A DNA stretch of 52,081 bases from Eubacteriales bacterium (GTDB lineage: Bacteria; Bacillota; Clostridia; Christensenellales; Aristaeellaceae): the NCBI GenBank assembly GCA_028693055.1, contig JAQUWD010000023.1:1-52081 (forward strand). The letters run 5' to 3'. Below are positions 17,743 through 26,996 of the stretch, piece after piece (the first letter of the stretch is position 1; each line of letters begins with the position of its first letter). Below the pieces are notes generated by a model. The model saw only the letters and a program-made list of their open reading frames with translations. It searched no databases and was not told the origin of the DNA. Position numbers and translations under genes: made by a program.

Positions 17743-17771
17743 ATACTAAATCATCCCCTTCTCTTTGTCAA
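17743..17771 (-). promoter_or_regulatory. Promoter of the SdrD-B protein / DUF362 operon
   Basis: On the minus strand TTGACA (17771-17766), 17-bp spacer, TAGTAT (17748-17743), about 45 nt before the chosen start. Confidence 0.6.
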
Positions 17772-17812
17772 TCAATAGAACGGATTGATGGTGGATTGTG
17801 ACACAAGTAACA

Positions 17813-17840
17813 TTGACACCTTGACTGAGCATGATATAAT
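17813..17840 (+). promoter_or_regulatory. Promoter of the degV gene
   Basis: TTGACA (17813-17818), 16-bp spacer, consensus TATAAT (17835-17840), followed by GAGGAGGAGAG and the ATG at 17878. Confidence 0.7.
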
Positions 17841-17877
17841 AAAGGCATCTTTACAAGCATAGCGAGGAGGAGAGCCC

Positions 17878-18744
17878 ATGGCAGAGGAACGCAAAATCAT
17901 GATCGTGACGGATTCCTCCTGTGATTTAAGCGACGAACAGCTCGCTAAATACGGCATCCGTATGATCTCCCTGCGGGTGGTTTGTCAAAACGCCGAATAT
18001 CGCGATCGCGTCGATATTCAGGAGGATGAGCTATACGCGCTTTTGGAGAAGGAACTTCCCAAAACCAGTCTGCCTTTACCCGAGGACGTCAGCTCCCTTT
18101 ATGAGCAAATCATTGCGGACGGCTATACGGACGTTCTTCACTTTTCCATTTCATCAGGTCTTAGCGGCACCTATAATATGGTACGCATGATTACCGAGGA
18201 TTTTTCAGATCGGCTGAATATCCGGGTAGTGGACTCTAAAACCCTATCCACAGGCCTTGGCATGATGGTGCTGGAAGCCGCCCGCGCGCTAGAAAAAGGC
18301 GCGGCTCCCGACGAAGCGGTAGAAGCCGCGCTGACCGTGCGCAAGAATCAATTGGGCATGTTCGTCATCCGGACGCTGGAATATCTCCGCAAGGGCGGAC
18401 GAATCGGCATGGTAGAAGGCGTGGTGGGCAGTATTTTGCAAATCAAGCCCATCATCTTTGTCAACGACGACGGGATTTATCAGACGTTGGCAAAGGCGCG
18501 CGGCTTCAAAAACGCCATCGACACCATGCTACAGGAAGCCAAGCGCTTTTTAGGCGCCGACAAGGTGAACCTGAGCGTGGTCAACGGTCGCGCCCCCGAA
18601 GACGCGGCGGCTTTGATGGAACGCGTAAAGTCAGAGGTTGACGTACAGGAAGGGGCTTTTATCGCTCAGGTCAGCCCTGTCTTGGCCATCCATACGGGGC
18701 CTGGTCTGCTGGGCATTGTTGCCAACAGGGTGGTAAAGGCCTGA
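17878..18744 (+). CDS. DegV-family fatty-acid-binding protein
   Basis: A 288-residue cytoplasmic protein. DegV/FakB-type proteins hold a fatty acid in a buried tunnel, and FakB members present it to the kinase FakA. Visible family marks are the N-terminal IMIVTDSSCDLS, the HFSISSGLSGTYN motif near residue 87-99, RVVDSKTLSTGLGM and the C-terminal HTGPGLLGI. No fakA-like kinase is in the window, so the FakB role is inference. The last 25 codons overlap, on the other strand, the 3' end of the Cys/Pro-rich gene. Confidence 0.92.
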   Translation: MAEERKIMIVTDSSCDLSDEQLAKYGIRMISLRVVCQNAEYRDRVDIQEDELYALLEKELPKTSLPLPEDVSSLYEQIIADGYTDVLHFSISSGLSGTYNMVRMITEDFSDRLNIRVVDSKTLSTGLGMMVLEAARALEKGAAPDEAVEAALTVRKNQLGMFVIRTLEYLRKGGRIGMVEGVVGSILQIKPIIFVNDDGIYQTLAKARGFKNAIDTMLQEAKRFLGADKVNLSVVNGRAPEDAAALMERVKSEVDVQEGAFIAQVSPVLAIHTGPGLLGIVANRVVKA

Positions 18745-19732
18745 CGGGCTGAGGATATAACGGCAAATCGGGGCATGGGGGTTCCGGCTTATGCATCATG
18801 CAGGGTTCGGGGCGCAGAAGGTATACCTCCAGCTTCACCTCCAGCCGCACCTCAAAGGTTTCATCCTCCGAGCAGCATTCGGCGCAAAGAAGCCGTACGC
18901 AAGGCACTACGAAGATACTGTTCTTCCAGCATTCCGATATCGGGCAGGCGGGCTTTAGGCTGATTTCCGCCTCCACCATTGAGGTTGCTTCATAGAGTTT
19001 CCCACGGCAATCCCTTACCTGACAGCATACGGGAATACATACGCGAAGATGAAGCCGGGTATCCGGCCCGTGGCTTTCCAGCGGCGTCCACCAAGGTTGG
19101 GCGCCGCTTTGCTGTACCATCAGCAAAGTAAAGGGCGGCTCGGCGCAGCAGGGCAGGCCTTCCAGCTTCAACGCCGTGCACAGATTCGGAATCACTCGCC
19201 GCTCGCATGCAATGATTTTTTGCAGCAGCACACTTTCCATGCGTGGGCGAACCGGCTTACAGCGGCAGCCCTCCTCGGGTCTGGGCTTGGGTGGCGGGCA
19301 ATGATGGTCGCAGGGCATGGTCTTGGGTGGCAGGCATGGCCGCGGCTTAGGCGGCTTAGGCGGGGGGCAGGGCCGCGGTCTGGGCGGATCGCAGGGCTCC
19401 GGCTTCGAGCACGGGCAGGGATGCTCTGGCTGATGACAGGGCTGCGGTCTAGGTCGGTCGCAGGGATCGGGCTTCGGGCACGGGCAGGGGCGCTCGGGCT
19501 GATGACAGGGCTGCGGTCTAGGCCGGTCGCAGGGATCGTGCTTCGGGCACGGGCAAGGCTGCTCCGGCTGACAGCAGGGTTCGGGGATTTTGCACGGGCA
19601 GGGCTCCGGCTTTGGGCGCGGCGGCGGGCAATAGGGTGCTGTCACCGGCCCGCAGGGATCCCAGCACTCCGTTTCGCAACGCCGTTTCTCTCTATCAGCG
19701 CACTCATGGCAGTCACAGGGGGGATGATGCAT
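18671..19732 (-). CDS. Cysteine- and proline-rich protein with three 23-residue repeats, unknown function
   Basis: A 353-residue protein I do not recognise. The first 160 residues are almost all Pro, Cys, Lys, Arg and His, with three 23-residue repeats at about 56-78, 79-101 and 102-124 (each with PCPC then KPDPCD/RPRPQPC). The rest (from about 164) looks folded, with beta-rich segments such as LRVCIPVCCQVRD and NSIFVVPCVRLLCAECC. No signal peptide is present. A spore-coat or exosporium-like cross-linked protein, or a metal-binding protein, is conceivable but not shown. The start is supported by GGAGG before the ATG. The last 25 codons overlap degV, so the true C-terminus may once have been shorter. 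Confidence 0.7.
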   Translation of the reverse strand: MHHPPCDCHECADREKRRCETECWDPCGPVTAPYCPPPRPKPEPCPCKIPEPCCQPEQPCPCPKHDPCDRPRPQPCHQPERPCPCPKPDPCDRPRPQPCHQPEHPCPCSKPEPCDPPRPRPCPPPKPPKPRPCLPPKTMPCDHHCPPPKPRPEEGCRCKPVRPRMESVLLQKIIACERRVIPNLCTALKLEGLPCCAEPPFTLLMVQQSGAQPWWTPLESHGPDTRLHLRVCIPVCCQVRDCRGKLYEATSMVEAEISLKPACPISECWKNSIFVVPCVRLLCAECCSEDETFEVRLEVKLEVYLLRPEPCMMHKPEPPCPDLPLYPQPVRPLPPCWQQCPADQAPYGWPRQG

Positions 19733-19760
19733 TGCTATTCCTCCAATCTATTGACAATAC

Positions 19761-19801
19761 AAAAAGATGGTTTGACAGCGTGTTTCTCCTGTCAAACCAT
19801 C
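19761..19801 (-). terminator. Intrinsic terminator of the lepA-MBL operon
   Basis: Arms GATGGTTTGACAG (19766-19778) and CTGTCAAACCATC (19789-19801). Reading the minus strand, TTTTT follows (19765-19761). It lies 27 bp behind the metallo-beta-lactamase gene and just upstream of the Cys/Pro-rich gene. Confidence 0.85.
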
Positions 19802-19828
19802 CTATGCTTTTTCCCTATTCCCGTGCGG

Positions 19829-20683
19829 CTATTTTAAATTGATCTCTTCAGCCGTGGCGTTTCCGGCCCGCAGAGTGATCAATATACCGATATCCGCATC
19901 CTGCGTAATGGCTACCCCGGAATGCGCCTCCCAAAGCCGAGCCAGCACGCCTTCATCCGGGGTGCTGGGGCGCTCCTCCGAGCTGGTGGAGATAATCGAC
20001 CACTGTGGCTGCACCGCCTGTACCAGCGCACCGCCGGTCGCGTCGGCTCCTCCGTGATGAGCCACCTTCAACACTACCGCTTGCGGAATCAATCCCTTTT
20101 CCAGCAGCTCGTTTTCTTCCGTCAGCTCCATATCTCCGGTCAGCAGCACGTTGCCCTCAGGGGTTTGCCAATCCATCACCAACGAATTATTATTTTCATC
20201 CTCTTGGTCCAGCGTCAGCGGGCCCAGCACCTGAAGCATGCTTTTCCCCGCCTCGATCTGGTCGCCAGCCCGGAGCCACGTGATCTCCATCCCGTTCTTT
20301 TCAGCGGCTTCATAAACGGGATGGTCCTCTAAGCTAGCATCGCTATACAGTGCGCCCGCGTAGATGCGAGCCACCTCGATATCGCTTTTCAAAAGCTTTT
20401 TGAGTCCGCCCACATGATCCTGATCCGTATGGGTAATGATTACGCCGTCCAGCCGGGAGACCTGATAAATCGCCAACACCTGTTCCAGCTGATCATAGCT
20501 CTGCTTCGCGCCGGTATCCACAAGATAGCGCTGCTCGTCCACCATCAGCAGGATTGCGTCCGCCTTACCTACGTTGATAAACAGTGCCTGCACCGTACTT
20601 TCCCCGCTGGCGGGCTGCAACGTCCCCGTGCAGCCAAGGAGTACGCCTATCAAGCAAGCCAACATTTTTCGGCAGATTTTCAT
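19829..20683 (-). CDS. Exported ComEC-like metallo-beta-lactamase-fold lipoprotein
   Basis: A 284-residue precursor. The N-terminus is a lipoprotein signal (LIGVLLGC, lipobox Cys about residue 18). The rest is the metallo-beta-lactamase fold of the ComEC/Rec2 C-terminal type: LFINVGKADAILL, DTG, the metal site HTDQDHVGG (HxDxDH), LLTGDM and VAHHGG. Free-standing homologues are predicted extracytoplasmic hydrolases or nucleases; the substrate is unknown. The ATG at 20683 is favoured because GGAGG lies 7 nt upstream; the in-frame GTG at 20689 overlaps that site. It follows lepA by about 37 bp on the same strand. Confidence 0.85.
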   Translation of the reverse strand: MKICRKMLACLIGVLLGCTGTLQPASGESTVQALFINVGKADAILLMVDEQRYLVDTGAKQSYDQLEQVLAIYQVSRLDGVIITHTDQDHVGGLKKLLKSDIEVARIYAGALYSDASLEDHPVYEAAEKNGMEITWLRAGDQIEAGKSMLQVLGPLTLDQEDENNNSLVMDWQTPEGNVLLTGDMELTEENELLEKGLIPQAVVLKVAHHGGADATGGALVQAVQPQWSIISTSSEERPSTPDEGVLARLWEAHSGVAITQDADIGILITLRAGNATAEEINLK

Positions 20684-20720
20684 CCTCACACCTCCGTTTC
20701 GGAACAGTGCTTTCCCGCGC

Positions 20721-22556
20721 CTATTTATCGTCCATTTTAAGCACCGCTAAGAATGCCTCGCTAGGCACCTCCACCGTGCCAAACTGCCGCATGCGCTTCT
20801 TGCCTTCCTTCTGCTTTTCCAGCAATTTTTTCTTACGGGTAATATCGCCGCCATAGCATTTAGCCAGCACATCCTTACGCATGGCCTTCACCGTTTCCCG
20901 GGCGATTACTTTACCGCCGATCGCCGCTTGGATGGGAATCTCAAACAACTGGCGAGGGATAACGTCCTTCAATTTCTCCGCGATATTTCTTCCCCTTGCA
21001 TAGGCCTTTTCTCGATGGACGATAATGGAAAACGCGTCGCACACATCCCCGTTAAGCAGTATATCCAGCTTCACCAGATCGCTTTCCATATAGCCCTTTA
21101 GTTCGTAGTCGAAGCTTGCGTACCCGCGGCTACGGCTCTTGACCTGATCGAAGAATTCATAGATGATTTCATTCAGCGGAATTTCGTAAATCAGCTTAAC
21201 CCTTGCGCCCTCGTACTGCATATCGATAAACACGCCCCGTTTATCCACGGCGATATCCATCATTGCGCCCACGAACTCCTGCGGCGTATAAATAGTCGCC
21301 GTGACGTAGGGCTCCTCCATATGCTCGATTTCTCCTATGGGAGGCAGATTGGACGGGTTATCGATATCAACCTCCACACCATCCAGCTTAAACACATGAT
21401 AAATAACGCTGGGGGCGGTGGTGACCAAGTCCAGATCGAATTCTCTTTCCAGCCGTTGCTGGATAATCTCCATATGCAGCAATCCCAGAAAGCCGCATCG
21501 AAAGCCATAGCCCAGCGCCACTGAGGTTTCCGGGTCAAAGGACAGGGACGCGTCGTTCATCCTCAGCTTTTCCAGCGCTTCCTTCAAGTTATCATAATCC
21601 GCGCCATCCGCCGGGTAGATACCGCAGAACACCATGGGCGTGACCTTACGGTAGCCGGGCAGCGGCTCCTCTGCGGGACGGTTCGCGTCCGTGATCGTAT
21701 CGCCCACTCTTGTATCGCCCACATCCTTAATCGACGCTGCGATATAGCCCACATCGCCGGGAAACAGCTCGTCGCACGGGAAATATCCCGGCTTAAACAC
21801 GCCGACTTCCACAATGTCAAACTCGCTACCGGACTGCATCAGCCGCATCCGCATGCCCGGCCTTACCGTGCCGTCCATGACCCTCACAAAGCAAATTGCG
21901 CCCTTATAATTATCATAATACGCGTCGAAGATCAGTGCTCTCAGCGGCGCGGTTTCATCCCCCTTAGGCGGCGGCATCAGCTTGACCACGGCTTCCAGCA
22001 CTTCCTCGCAATGAAGCCCCGTCTTTGCAGAAATCATCGGCGCTTCACTGGCGTCCAGCCCTATTACATCCTCGATTTCCTTTTTTACCTCTTCGGGCTG
22101 CGCGCTGGGCAGATCAATCTTATTGATCACCGGCACCGTTTCCAAGTTATGCTCCAATGCCATATACACATTGGCCAACGTTTGCGCCTCGATGCCCTGA
22201 GTCGCGTCCACCACCAGCAGCGCGCCCTCGCACGCCGCCAGCGCCCGGCTGACTTCATAGCTAAAGTCCACATGGCCCGGCGTATCAATCAAATTCAACT
22301 CGTAAACTTCGCCGTCCTTCGCCTGATACTGCATCCGCACGGCTTTACTCTTAATCGTAATGCCCCGTTCCCGCTCCAGCTCCATGGAGTCCAAAATTTG
22401 CTCCACCATCTGCCTTTGCTCGAACACGCCCGTCATTTCCAGCAACCGATCCGCCAGTGTGCTTTTACCGTGATCAATATGTGCGATGATACAAAAATTC
22501 CGTATATGGGAAAGCCTTTCCTCGTGCAACTGGAATTCCTCCATCGTTCTGTTCAA
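20721..22556 (-). CDS. lepA: Elongation factor 4 (LepA) GTPase
   Basis: A 611-residue ribosome-associated GTPase that back-translocates or remodels stalled ribosomes. G1 [10 protein letters not shown]3 DTPGH with VDFSYEV, and G4 NKIDLP are intact; the C-terminal LepA-specific domain is seen in [14 protein letters not shown] and [22 protein letters not shown]. The start is not clear-cut: TTG at 22556 and ATG at 22544 are both possible, neither with a strong ribosome site; the family N-terminus fits either. It is followed by the MBL lipoprotein gene in the same operon. Its promoter touches the edge of a repeat array. Confidence 0.96.
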   Translation of the reverse strand: MNRTMEEFQLHEERLSHIRNFCIIAHIDHGKSTLADRLLEMTGVFEQRQMVEQILDSMELERERGITIKSKAVRMQYQAKDGEVYELNLIDTPGHVDFSYEVSRALAACEGALLVVDATQGIEAQTLANVYMALEHNLETVPVINKIDLPSAQPEEVKKEIEDVIGLDASEAPMISAKTGLHCEEVLEAVVKLMPPPKGDETAPLRALIFDAYYDNYKGAICFVRVMDGTVRPGMRMRLMQSGSEFDIVEVGVFKPGYFPCDELFPGDVGYIAASIKDVGDTRVGDTITDANRPAEEPLPGYRKVTPMVFCGIYPADGADYDNLKEALEKLRMNDASLSFDPETSVALGYGFRCGFLGLLHMEIIQQRLEREFDLDLVTTAPSVIYHVFKLDGVEVDIDNPSNLPPIGEIEHMEEPYVTATIYTPQEFVGAMMDIAVDKRGVFIDMQYEGARVKLIYEIPLNEIIYEFFDQVKSRSRGYASFDYELKGYMESDLVKLDILLNGDVCDAFSIIVHREKAYARGRNIAEKLKDVIPRQLFEIPIQAAIGGKVIARETVKAMRKDVLAKCYGGDITRKKKLLEKQKEGKKRMRQFGTVEVPSEAFLAVLKMDDK

Positions 22557-22576
22557 CTACGTTTCCACGCTTCCCT

Positions 22577-22605
22577 ATCATACCGTCTTTCCCCAAAAAA
22601 ATCAA
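22577..22605 (-). promoter_or_regulatory. Promoter of lepA, -35 box at the repeat edge
   Basis: On the minus strand TTGATT (22605-22600), 17-bp spacer, TATGAT (22582-22577). The -35 box ends exactly where the 100-bp repeat array begins (22606). Confidence 0.65.
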
Positions 22606-23003
22606 GCAGGGGCAGTGCCCCTGCACCCCGGACTGCTGTGGCAGGGGATGGGATGAAATCGCCCCACGACGGAGGGTCGCGGGGCTTCTGCGATGGGGTT
22701 TTACGCAGGGGCAGTGCCCCTGCAACCTGGACTGCTGCGGCAAGGGGTGGGGTGGGAATCGCCCCGCGACAGAGGGTCGCGGGGCTTCTGCGATGGGGTT
22801 TTACGCAGGGGCAGTGCCCCTGCAACCCGGACTGCTGCGGCAGGGAGTGGGGTAGAAATCGCCCCGCGACGGAGGGTCGCGGGGCTTCTGCGATGGGGTT
22901 TTACGCAGGGGCAGTGCCCCTGCAACCCGGACTGCTGCGGCAGAGGATGGGATGAAAATCGCCCCGCGACGGAAGGTCGCGGGGCTTCTGCGATGGGGTT
23001 TTT
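22606..23003. repeat. Array of four 100-bp GC-rich tandem repeats
   Basis: Units start at 22606, 22705, 22805 and 22905. Each has a 19-bp palindrome GCAGGGGCA-G-TGCCCCTGC, a middle segment with GGACTGCTG, an inverted repeat GCCCCGCGAC-GGAGG-GTCGCGGGGC and a tail TTCTGCGATGGGGTTTT. The unit length is not a multiple of three, yet long ORFs cross the array in several frames; these are composition artefacts. A single related copy lies at 26842-26938. The stretch holds no gene. Confidence 0.88.
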
Positions 23004-23032
23004 GTAAGATGGTATCCTACGATAGGTGGTAT

Positions 23033-23088
23033 AAAAAATGGGTCAAGGGCGTTAGCCCTTGTCAGGGTGCAGGGGCGGAAGCCCCTGC
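23033..23088 (-). terminator. Double-hairpin terminator of icd
   Basis: Reading the minus strand after the icd stop: hairpin GCAGGGGCTTCCGCCCCTGC (23088-23069), then CAAGGGCTAACGCCCTTG (23061-23044), then ACCCATTTTTT. Similar short hairpins recur at 27464-27484 and 51465-51500. Confidence 0.75.
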
Positions 23089-23094
23089 TAATGC

Positions 23095-24291
23095 TTAGGC
23101 TAGCTTTTGCGCAATCGCGTCTAAGAAGCCCTCGCTGCTGACTACCTTCGCCTGACCGTTATAGAGTAGCGCCAAATCCTTGGTCATCACGCCGCCCTCG
23201 ATGGTGTCGATGGAGGCTTTTTCCACTTTGTCGGCAAAGGCGCACAGCTCGGGCAGTTGATCTAGCTCGCCCCGCTTGCGTAGCGCCCCTGTCCATGCAA
23301 AAAGCGTTGCCATAGAGTTCGTGCTGGTTTCCTCGCCGCGAAGATGCTTATAATAATGCTGCGTTACTGTGCCGTGCGCAGCTTCGTACTCATACTGACC
23401 ATGAGGGGATACCAGCACGCTGGTCATCATAGCCAAACTGCCGAAGGCTGTGGCGATCATGTCGCTCATCACATCGCCGTCATAGTTTTTCAACGCCCAG
23501 ATAAAGCCGCCCTCACTGCGAATCACACGTGCTACCGCATCGTCCACCAACGTGTAGAAATAGCTAAGCCCGGCCTTAGCAAAGGCTTCCTTATACTCCG
23601 TTTCATACAGCTCGGCAAAGATATCCTTGAAATGATGATCGTATATTTTCGAGATGGTATCCTTCGTGGAGAACCACAAGTCCTGATGTACATCCAGCGC
23701 GTATTGGAAGCAGCTTCGGGCAAAAGAGGTAATGCTTTCATCCGTGTTATAAAGCCCTTGTACGATGCCGCTGCCCTTGAAATCCATGATGGTTTGGCTA
23801 GTCACCTGACCGTTTTCGTCGGTAAAGCGCAGCTCCGCTTTACCAGCGCCCGGCACTCGGTATTCCGTATCCTTATAGACGTCGCCATAGGCATGACGGG
23901 CTAAAATGATCGGCTTCTTCCAATTGCGCACGAAGGGCTCTACACCCTTGACCAAAATAGGCGCGCGGAAAACAGTTCCGTCCATAATAGCGCGAATGGT
24001 GCCGTTAGGGCTTTTCCACATCTGCTTAAGGTGATATTCCTCCACCCGCTGAGCATTGGGCGTGATGGTGGCGCATTTAACCGCCACGCCGTACTGAAGA
24101 GCCGCGTTGGCGCTATCTACCGTTACCTGGTCATTGGTACGATCTCGGTTTTCCAAGCCGAGATCGTAGTACTCAGTTTTCAAATCCACATAGGGCAGCA
24201 GCAGTTTTTCCTTAATCATGGCCCACAAAATGCGGGTCATTTCATCGCCGTCCATTTCTACCAGCGGCGTTTTCATTTGGATTTTTGCCAT
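23095..24291 (-). CDS. icd: NADP-dependent isocitrate dehydrogenase (eukaryote-like type)
   Basis: A 398-residue enzyme converting isocitrate to 2-oxoglutarate and CO2 with NADP+, supplying glutamate precursors and NADPH. It belongs to the subfamily that includes mitochondrial/cytosolic IDHs: [13 protein letters not shown] near the start, [17 protein letters not shown] for substrate binding, YDGDVMSDM and [10 protein letters not shown] late in the protein. I chose ATG 24291 ([18 protein letters not shown]), which fits family length and follows an AAGGAAGGG site; an ORF extension of 22 codons upstream is not family-like. It is monocistronic with its own double hairpin. Confidence 0.95.
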   Translation of the reverse strand: MAKIQMKTPLVEMDGDEMTRILWAMIKEKLLLPYVDLKTEYYDLGLENRDRTNDQVTVDSANAALQYGVAVKCATITPNAQRVEEYHLKQMWKSPNGTIRAIMDGTVFRAPILVKGVEPFVRNWKKPIILARHAYGDVYKDTEYRVPGAGKAELRFTDENGQVTSQTIMDFKGSGIVQGLYNTDESITSFARSCFQYALDVHQDLWFSTKDTISKIYDHHFKDIFAELYETEYKEAFAKAGLSYFYTLVDDAVARVIRSEGGFIWALKNYDGDVMSDMIATAFGSLAMMTSVLVSPHGQYEYEAAHGTVTQHYYKHLRGEETSTNSMATLFAWTGALRKRGELDQLPELCAFADKVEKASIDTIEGGVMTKDLALLYNGQAKVVSSEGFLDAIAQKLA

Positions 24292-24430
24292 GGATGAGTT
24301 ACCCTTCCTTTCCCTGATAAGGTGCTGTGGTTCATTGTACCGGGTTATCCTACCCAATGCAAGCGCTTATACAGCAAAAGAACAGGAATCCATCATCATG
24401 CTGCTGCCCCAAGCTAACAATCATTACCCT

Positions 24431-26023
24431 TTAGCTCTTTTCTCCAAGTATCGCCTTCAAATCCTCTTCAGGCGTTGTTACAGGCGCAATATGATACCTT
24501 TGTGCAAGGTATTCCAGCACGTTCGGGGAGAGAAACGCCGGCAGCGTCGGGCCCAGACGAATGTTCTGGATTCCCAAATGCAGCAGTGTCAGCAGGATAC
24601 AAACAGCCTTCTGCTCATACCATGAAAGGATCATGGATAGCGGCAGCTCATTCACCCCGCAGCCGAAGGCTTCAGCCAATGCTATCGCCACCCGAATTGC
24701 ACTATATGCATCGTTGCACTGGCCCATATCCATCAGTCGTGGCAAACCGCCAATTGTCCCTAGCTCAAGGTCGTTAAAACGATATTTACCGCACGCCAGT
24801 GTAAGAACAACCGTATCCTTAGGCGTTTGCTTCACAAATTCTGTAAAATAGTTCCGACCCGGGCGTGCGCCGTCACAGCCGCCGACAAGGAAAAATCTTT
24901 TAATCGCACCCGTTTTGACCGCGTCTATCACACGCTCGGCAACGGACAGCACCGCATCGTGACCAAAGCCTGTGGTTACCGTTTTACCGCCGTTGATTCC
25001 GGTCATTTGGCGATCCTCGGCATAGCCGCCCAAGGCAAGCGCCTTCTGAATAACGGGCGTGAAATCCTTATCCTCGCCAATATGTGTAACGCCCGGATAG
25101 GAAACCAGCTCCGTCGTAAATACGCGATCCGAATAGCTGACCTTTGGCGGCATCAGGCAATTGGTGGTAAAAAGAATCGGCGCTGGAAGATCCGCGAACT
25201 CGTTTTGCTGGTTTTGCCACGCCGTGCCAAAATTGCCCTTGAGATGCGGATATTGATGAAGCGCTGGATATCCGTGTGCCGGAAGCATTTCGCCATGGGT
25301 ATAAACCTGAATTCCTTTGCCTGCGGTTTGCTCGAGGAGCAGCTTTAAATCATACAAATCATGGCCCGATATTACGATAAACGGGCCTTTTTCTGCCTTC
25401 ATCGACACCTCGGTCGGCACAGGCGCGCCATACGTCTCGGTATTAGCTTGGTCCAGCAGCGCCATGCATTTGAGATTTATCTCTCCAACCTCAAGCACCA
25501 CAGGGAGCAGCTCGTTCATGCCCCAATCCTTCATCCCAATCGCCGAAAGCGCCTTATAGAAAAACCGGTTCACCTCGTTATCGCTATACCCAAGAGCCAT
25601 CGCGTGATACGCGTAAGCCGCCATCCCTCGAATCCCAAACAAAATCAAGGATTTCAGTGAACGGACGTCCTCGTCGGCTTGCCACACTTCCTCCATATTA
25701 AAGTTTGGCTCGCGCACCTCGGAAGAGGCCGACACTCTTTCATCTTCTGCACAAACGCGGTTGAGCAGCACCGTTAAAGTTTCATTATTAAAGTTTACAT
25801 TGGTGACCGAAGAAAAGAGCCCGTCAAGAACAACTCGATTCGTCGCTTCGGTAACCATGCCCCAATTTTTCTCAGCAGTGTGGGCAAGCTTAACCAGCGC
25901 ACCGGTTAACTGATCCTGCAGTCTAGCGGTATCCGCCTTTTTTCCACAAATCCCCGCCTGACCGGTGCATCCCGTGCAACCGGCGGTTTGTTCGCATTGA
26001 AAGCAAAACATCTGATTACTCAT
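24431..26023 (-). CDS. hcp: Hybrid cluster protein (hydroxylamine reductase / NO detoxification)
   Basis: A 530-residue Hcp. The protein holds a standard iron-sulfur cluster and the unique Fe-S-O hybrid cluster, and reduces NO or hydroxylamine under anaerobic nitrosative stress. N-terminal cysteines are C7-x2-C10-x8-C19-x6-C26 (MFCFQCEQTAGCTGCTGQAGIC). Later hybrid-cluster ligand regions can be recognised in FTTNCLMPP, VGGCDGARPGRNYFTEF, LACGKYRFN and DMGQCNDAYSA. Length is typical. It lies 14 bp after a ferredoxin-type gene, its probable electron donor, in the same operon. Confidence 0.95.
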   Translation of the reverse strand: MSNQMFCFQCEQTAGCTGCTGQAGICGKKADTARLQDQLTGALVKLAHTAEKNWGMVTEATNRVVLDGLFSSVTNVNFNNETLTVLLNRVCAEDERVSASSEVREPNFNMEEVWQADEDVRSLKSLILFGIRGMAAYAYHAMALGYSDNEVNRFFYKALSAIGMKDWGMNELLPVVLEVGEINLKCMALLDQANTETYGAPVPTEVSMKAEKGPFIVISGHDLYDLKLLLEQTAGKGIQVYTHGEMLPAHGYPALHQYPHLKGNFGTAWQNQQNEFADLPAPILFTTNCLMPPKVSYSDRVFTTELVSYPGVTHIGEDKDFTPVIQKALALGGYAEDRQMTGINGGKTVTTGFGHDAVLSVAERVIDAVKTGAIKRFFLVGGCDGARPGRNYFTEFVKQTPKDTVVLTLACGKYRFNDLELGTIGGLPRLMDMGQCNDAYSAIRVAIALAEAFGCGVNELPLSMILSWYEQKAVCILLTLLHLGIQNIRLGPTLPAFLSPNVLEYLAQRYHIAPVTTPEEDLKAILGEKS

Positions 26024-26037
26024 ACTCTTTCTCTCCC

Positions 26038-26739
26038 CTATTCAATCATTCTGCCATCCGTCGATATGGTTACAACTCTCCATGGTATAAACTTCCCGCT
26101 TGCCTGAAGTGCGCGCTTGGCGGCGTTTTCCAGCCCGCCGCAGCAGGGCACCTCCATACGGACGATCATTACGCTCTTGACATTATTCTCCGCGATTATC
26201 CGCGTGAGTTTCTCCGCATAGTCCCCCTCGTCCAGCTTCGGGCACCCGATCAGCGTTATGTGATCGCGGATGAACTCGTTATGGAAGTTACCATAGGCAT
26301 ACGCCGTACAATCTGCGGCAATAAGCAGCTTCGCACCGTCAAAGTAAGCCGCATTTACCGGCGCCAACTTAATCTGCACCGGCCATTGGGACAGCTGGCT
26401 ATTCGTTTTACCCACCTTTTCTTCGTGTTCTTCACCGTTTTCGCGGCGGATTGTCTTGGAATGCGTTCCGGGGCAGCCGCACGGCAAGTCCCCATGCTTT
26501 TTAGATGCTTTGGACGCTTTAACCGCCGCTTCATTATAGGCGGGAGCCTCCCGCTCTTCAAAGGAAATCGCGTTTGTCGGGCAAGCCGGGAGGCAATCGC
26601 CCAACCCGTCACAATAATCCTCCCGCATCAGCTTCGCCTTACCATTCACCATTCCGATAGCTCCCTCATGGCAAGCCGCCGCACATGCGCCGCATCCATT
26701 ACAAAGCGTTTCATCAATTCTAATGATTTTACGTTTCAT
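26038..26739 (-). CDS. Ferredoxin-type protein of the hcp operon
   Basis: A 233-residue iron-sulfur protein that probably delivers electrons to Hcp. One canonical cluster motif is present (C13-x2-C16-x2-C19-x3-C23); the second has only three cysteines (C43, C49, C53; DYCDGLGDCLPACP), as is common in these hcp-linked ferredoxins. The C-terminal half has a further Cys-containing stretch (VPCCGGLEN) and an Asp-rich region. The ATG at 26739 is favoured by AAAGGATGGG 5-9 nt upstream; a TTG six codons earlier lies inside that site. It is the first gene of the operon behind a palindrome at 26826-26841. Confidence 0.88.
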   Translation of the reverse strand: MKRKIIRIDETLCNGCGACAAACHEGAIGMVNGKAKLMREDYCDGLGDCLPACPTNAISFEEREAPAYNEAAVKASKASKKHGDLPCGCPGTHSKTIRRENGEEHEEKVGKTNSQLSQWPVQIKLAPVNAAYFDGAKLLIAADCTAYAYGNFHNEFIRDHITLIGCPKLDEGDYAEKLTRIIAENNVKSVMIVRMEVPCCGGLENAAKRALQASGKFIPWRVVTISTDGRMIE

Positions 26740-26798
26740 AAAATCCCATCCTTTCAACTCTACAACCTTATCCCGCCGCTTTCATCTTCGGCATCCCA

Positions 26799-26841
26799 AT
26801 CATACTCTATTCCATCTCAAAAGTATGTTGAAAAATCAACA
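26799..26841 (-). promoter_or_regulatory. Crp/Fnr-type (HcpR-like) operator and -10 box of ferredoxin-hcp
   Basis: Perfect inverted repeat TGTTGA-AAAA-TCAACA at 26826-26841 and, on the minus strand, a TATGAT -10 box at 26804-26799. The palindrome centre is 29.5 bp upstream of the -10 box, which places it near -41.5, the class II activator position; there is no good -35 box. hcp-ferredoxin operons are known targets of the Crp/Fnr-family regulator HcpR. Confidence 0.6.
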
Positions 26842-26938
26842 GCAGGGGCAGTGCCCCTGCACCCCGGACTGCCCGCTTTAGCGGGCAGGGGTAGTGGGGT
26901 GGAATCGCCCCGCGACGGAGGGTCGCGGGGCTTTTGCG
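26842..26938. repeat. Solo copy of the 100-bp repeat with an extra hairpin
   Basis: Same left palindrome GCAGGGGCAGTGCCCCTGC and the right inverted repeat GCCCCGCGAC/GTCGCGGGGC as the 22606-23003 array. The middle part differs by an added palindrome CTGCCCGC-TTTA-GCGGGCAG (26869-26888). It abuts the hcp operator with no gap. Confidence 0.8.
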
Positions 26939-26996
26939 TGGTTAGGTATTCGCTAACTGGAAAAACAGCAGTCATTTAGTCCATTGATCAAACCTG

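Noticed and set aside
22011-22955. Long plus-strand ORF across lepA and the 100-bp array (and others at 22553-23007)
   Set aside because: It runs antisense to lepA and then through GC-rich repeats; the repeat is open in several frames and unit length is not a multiple of three.
22606-23003. CRISPR array
   Set aside because: Units of 100 bp are repeated throughout with no variable spacers, and there are no cas genes.
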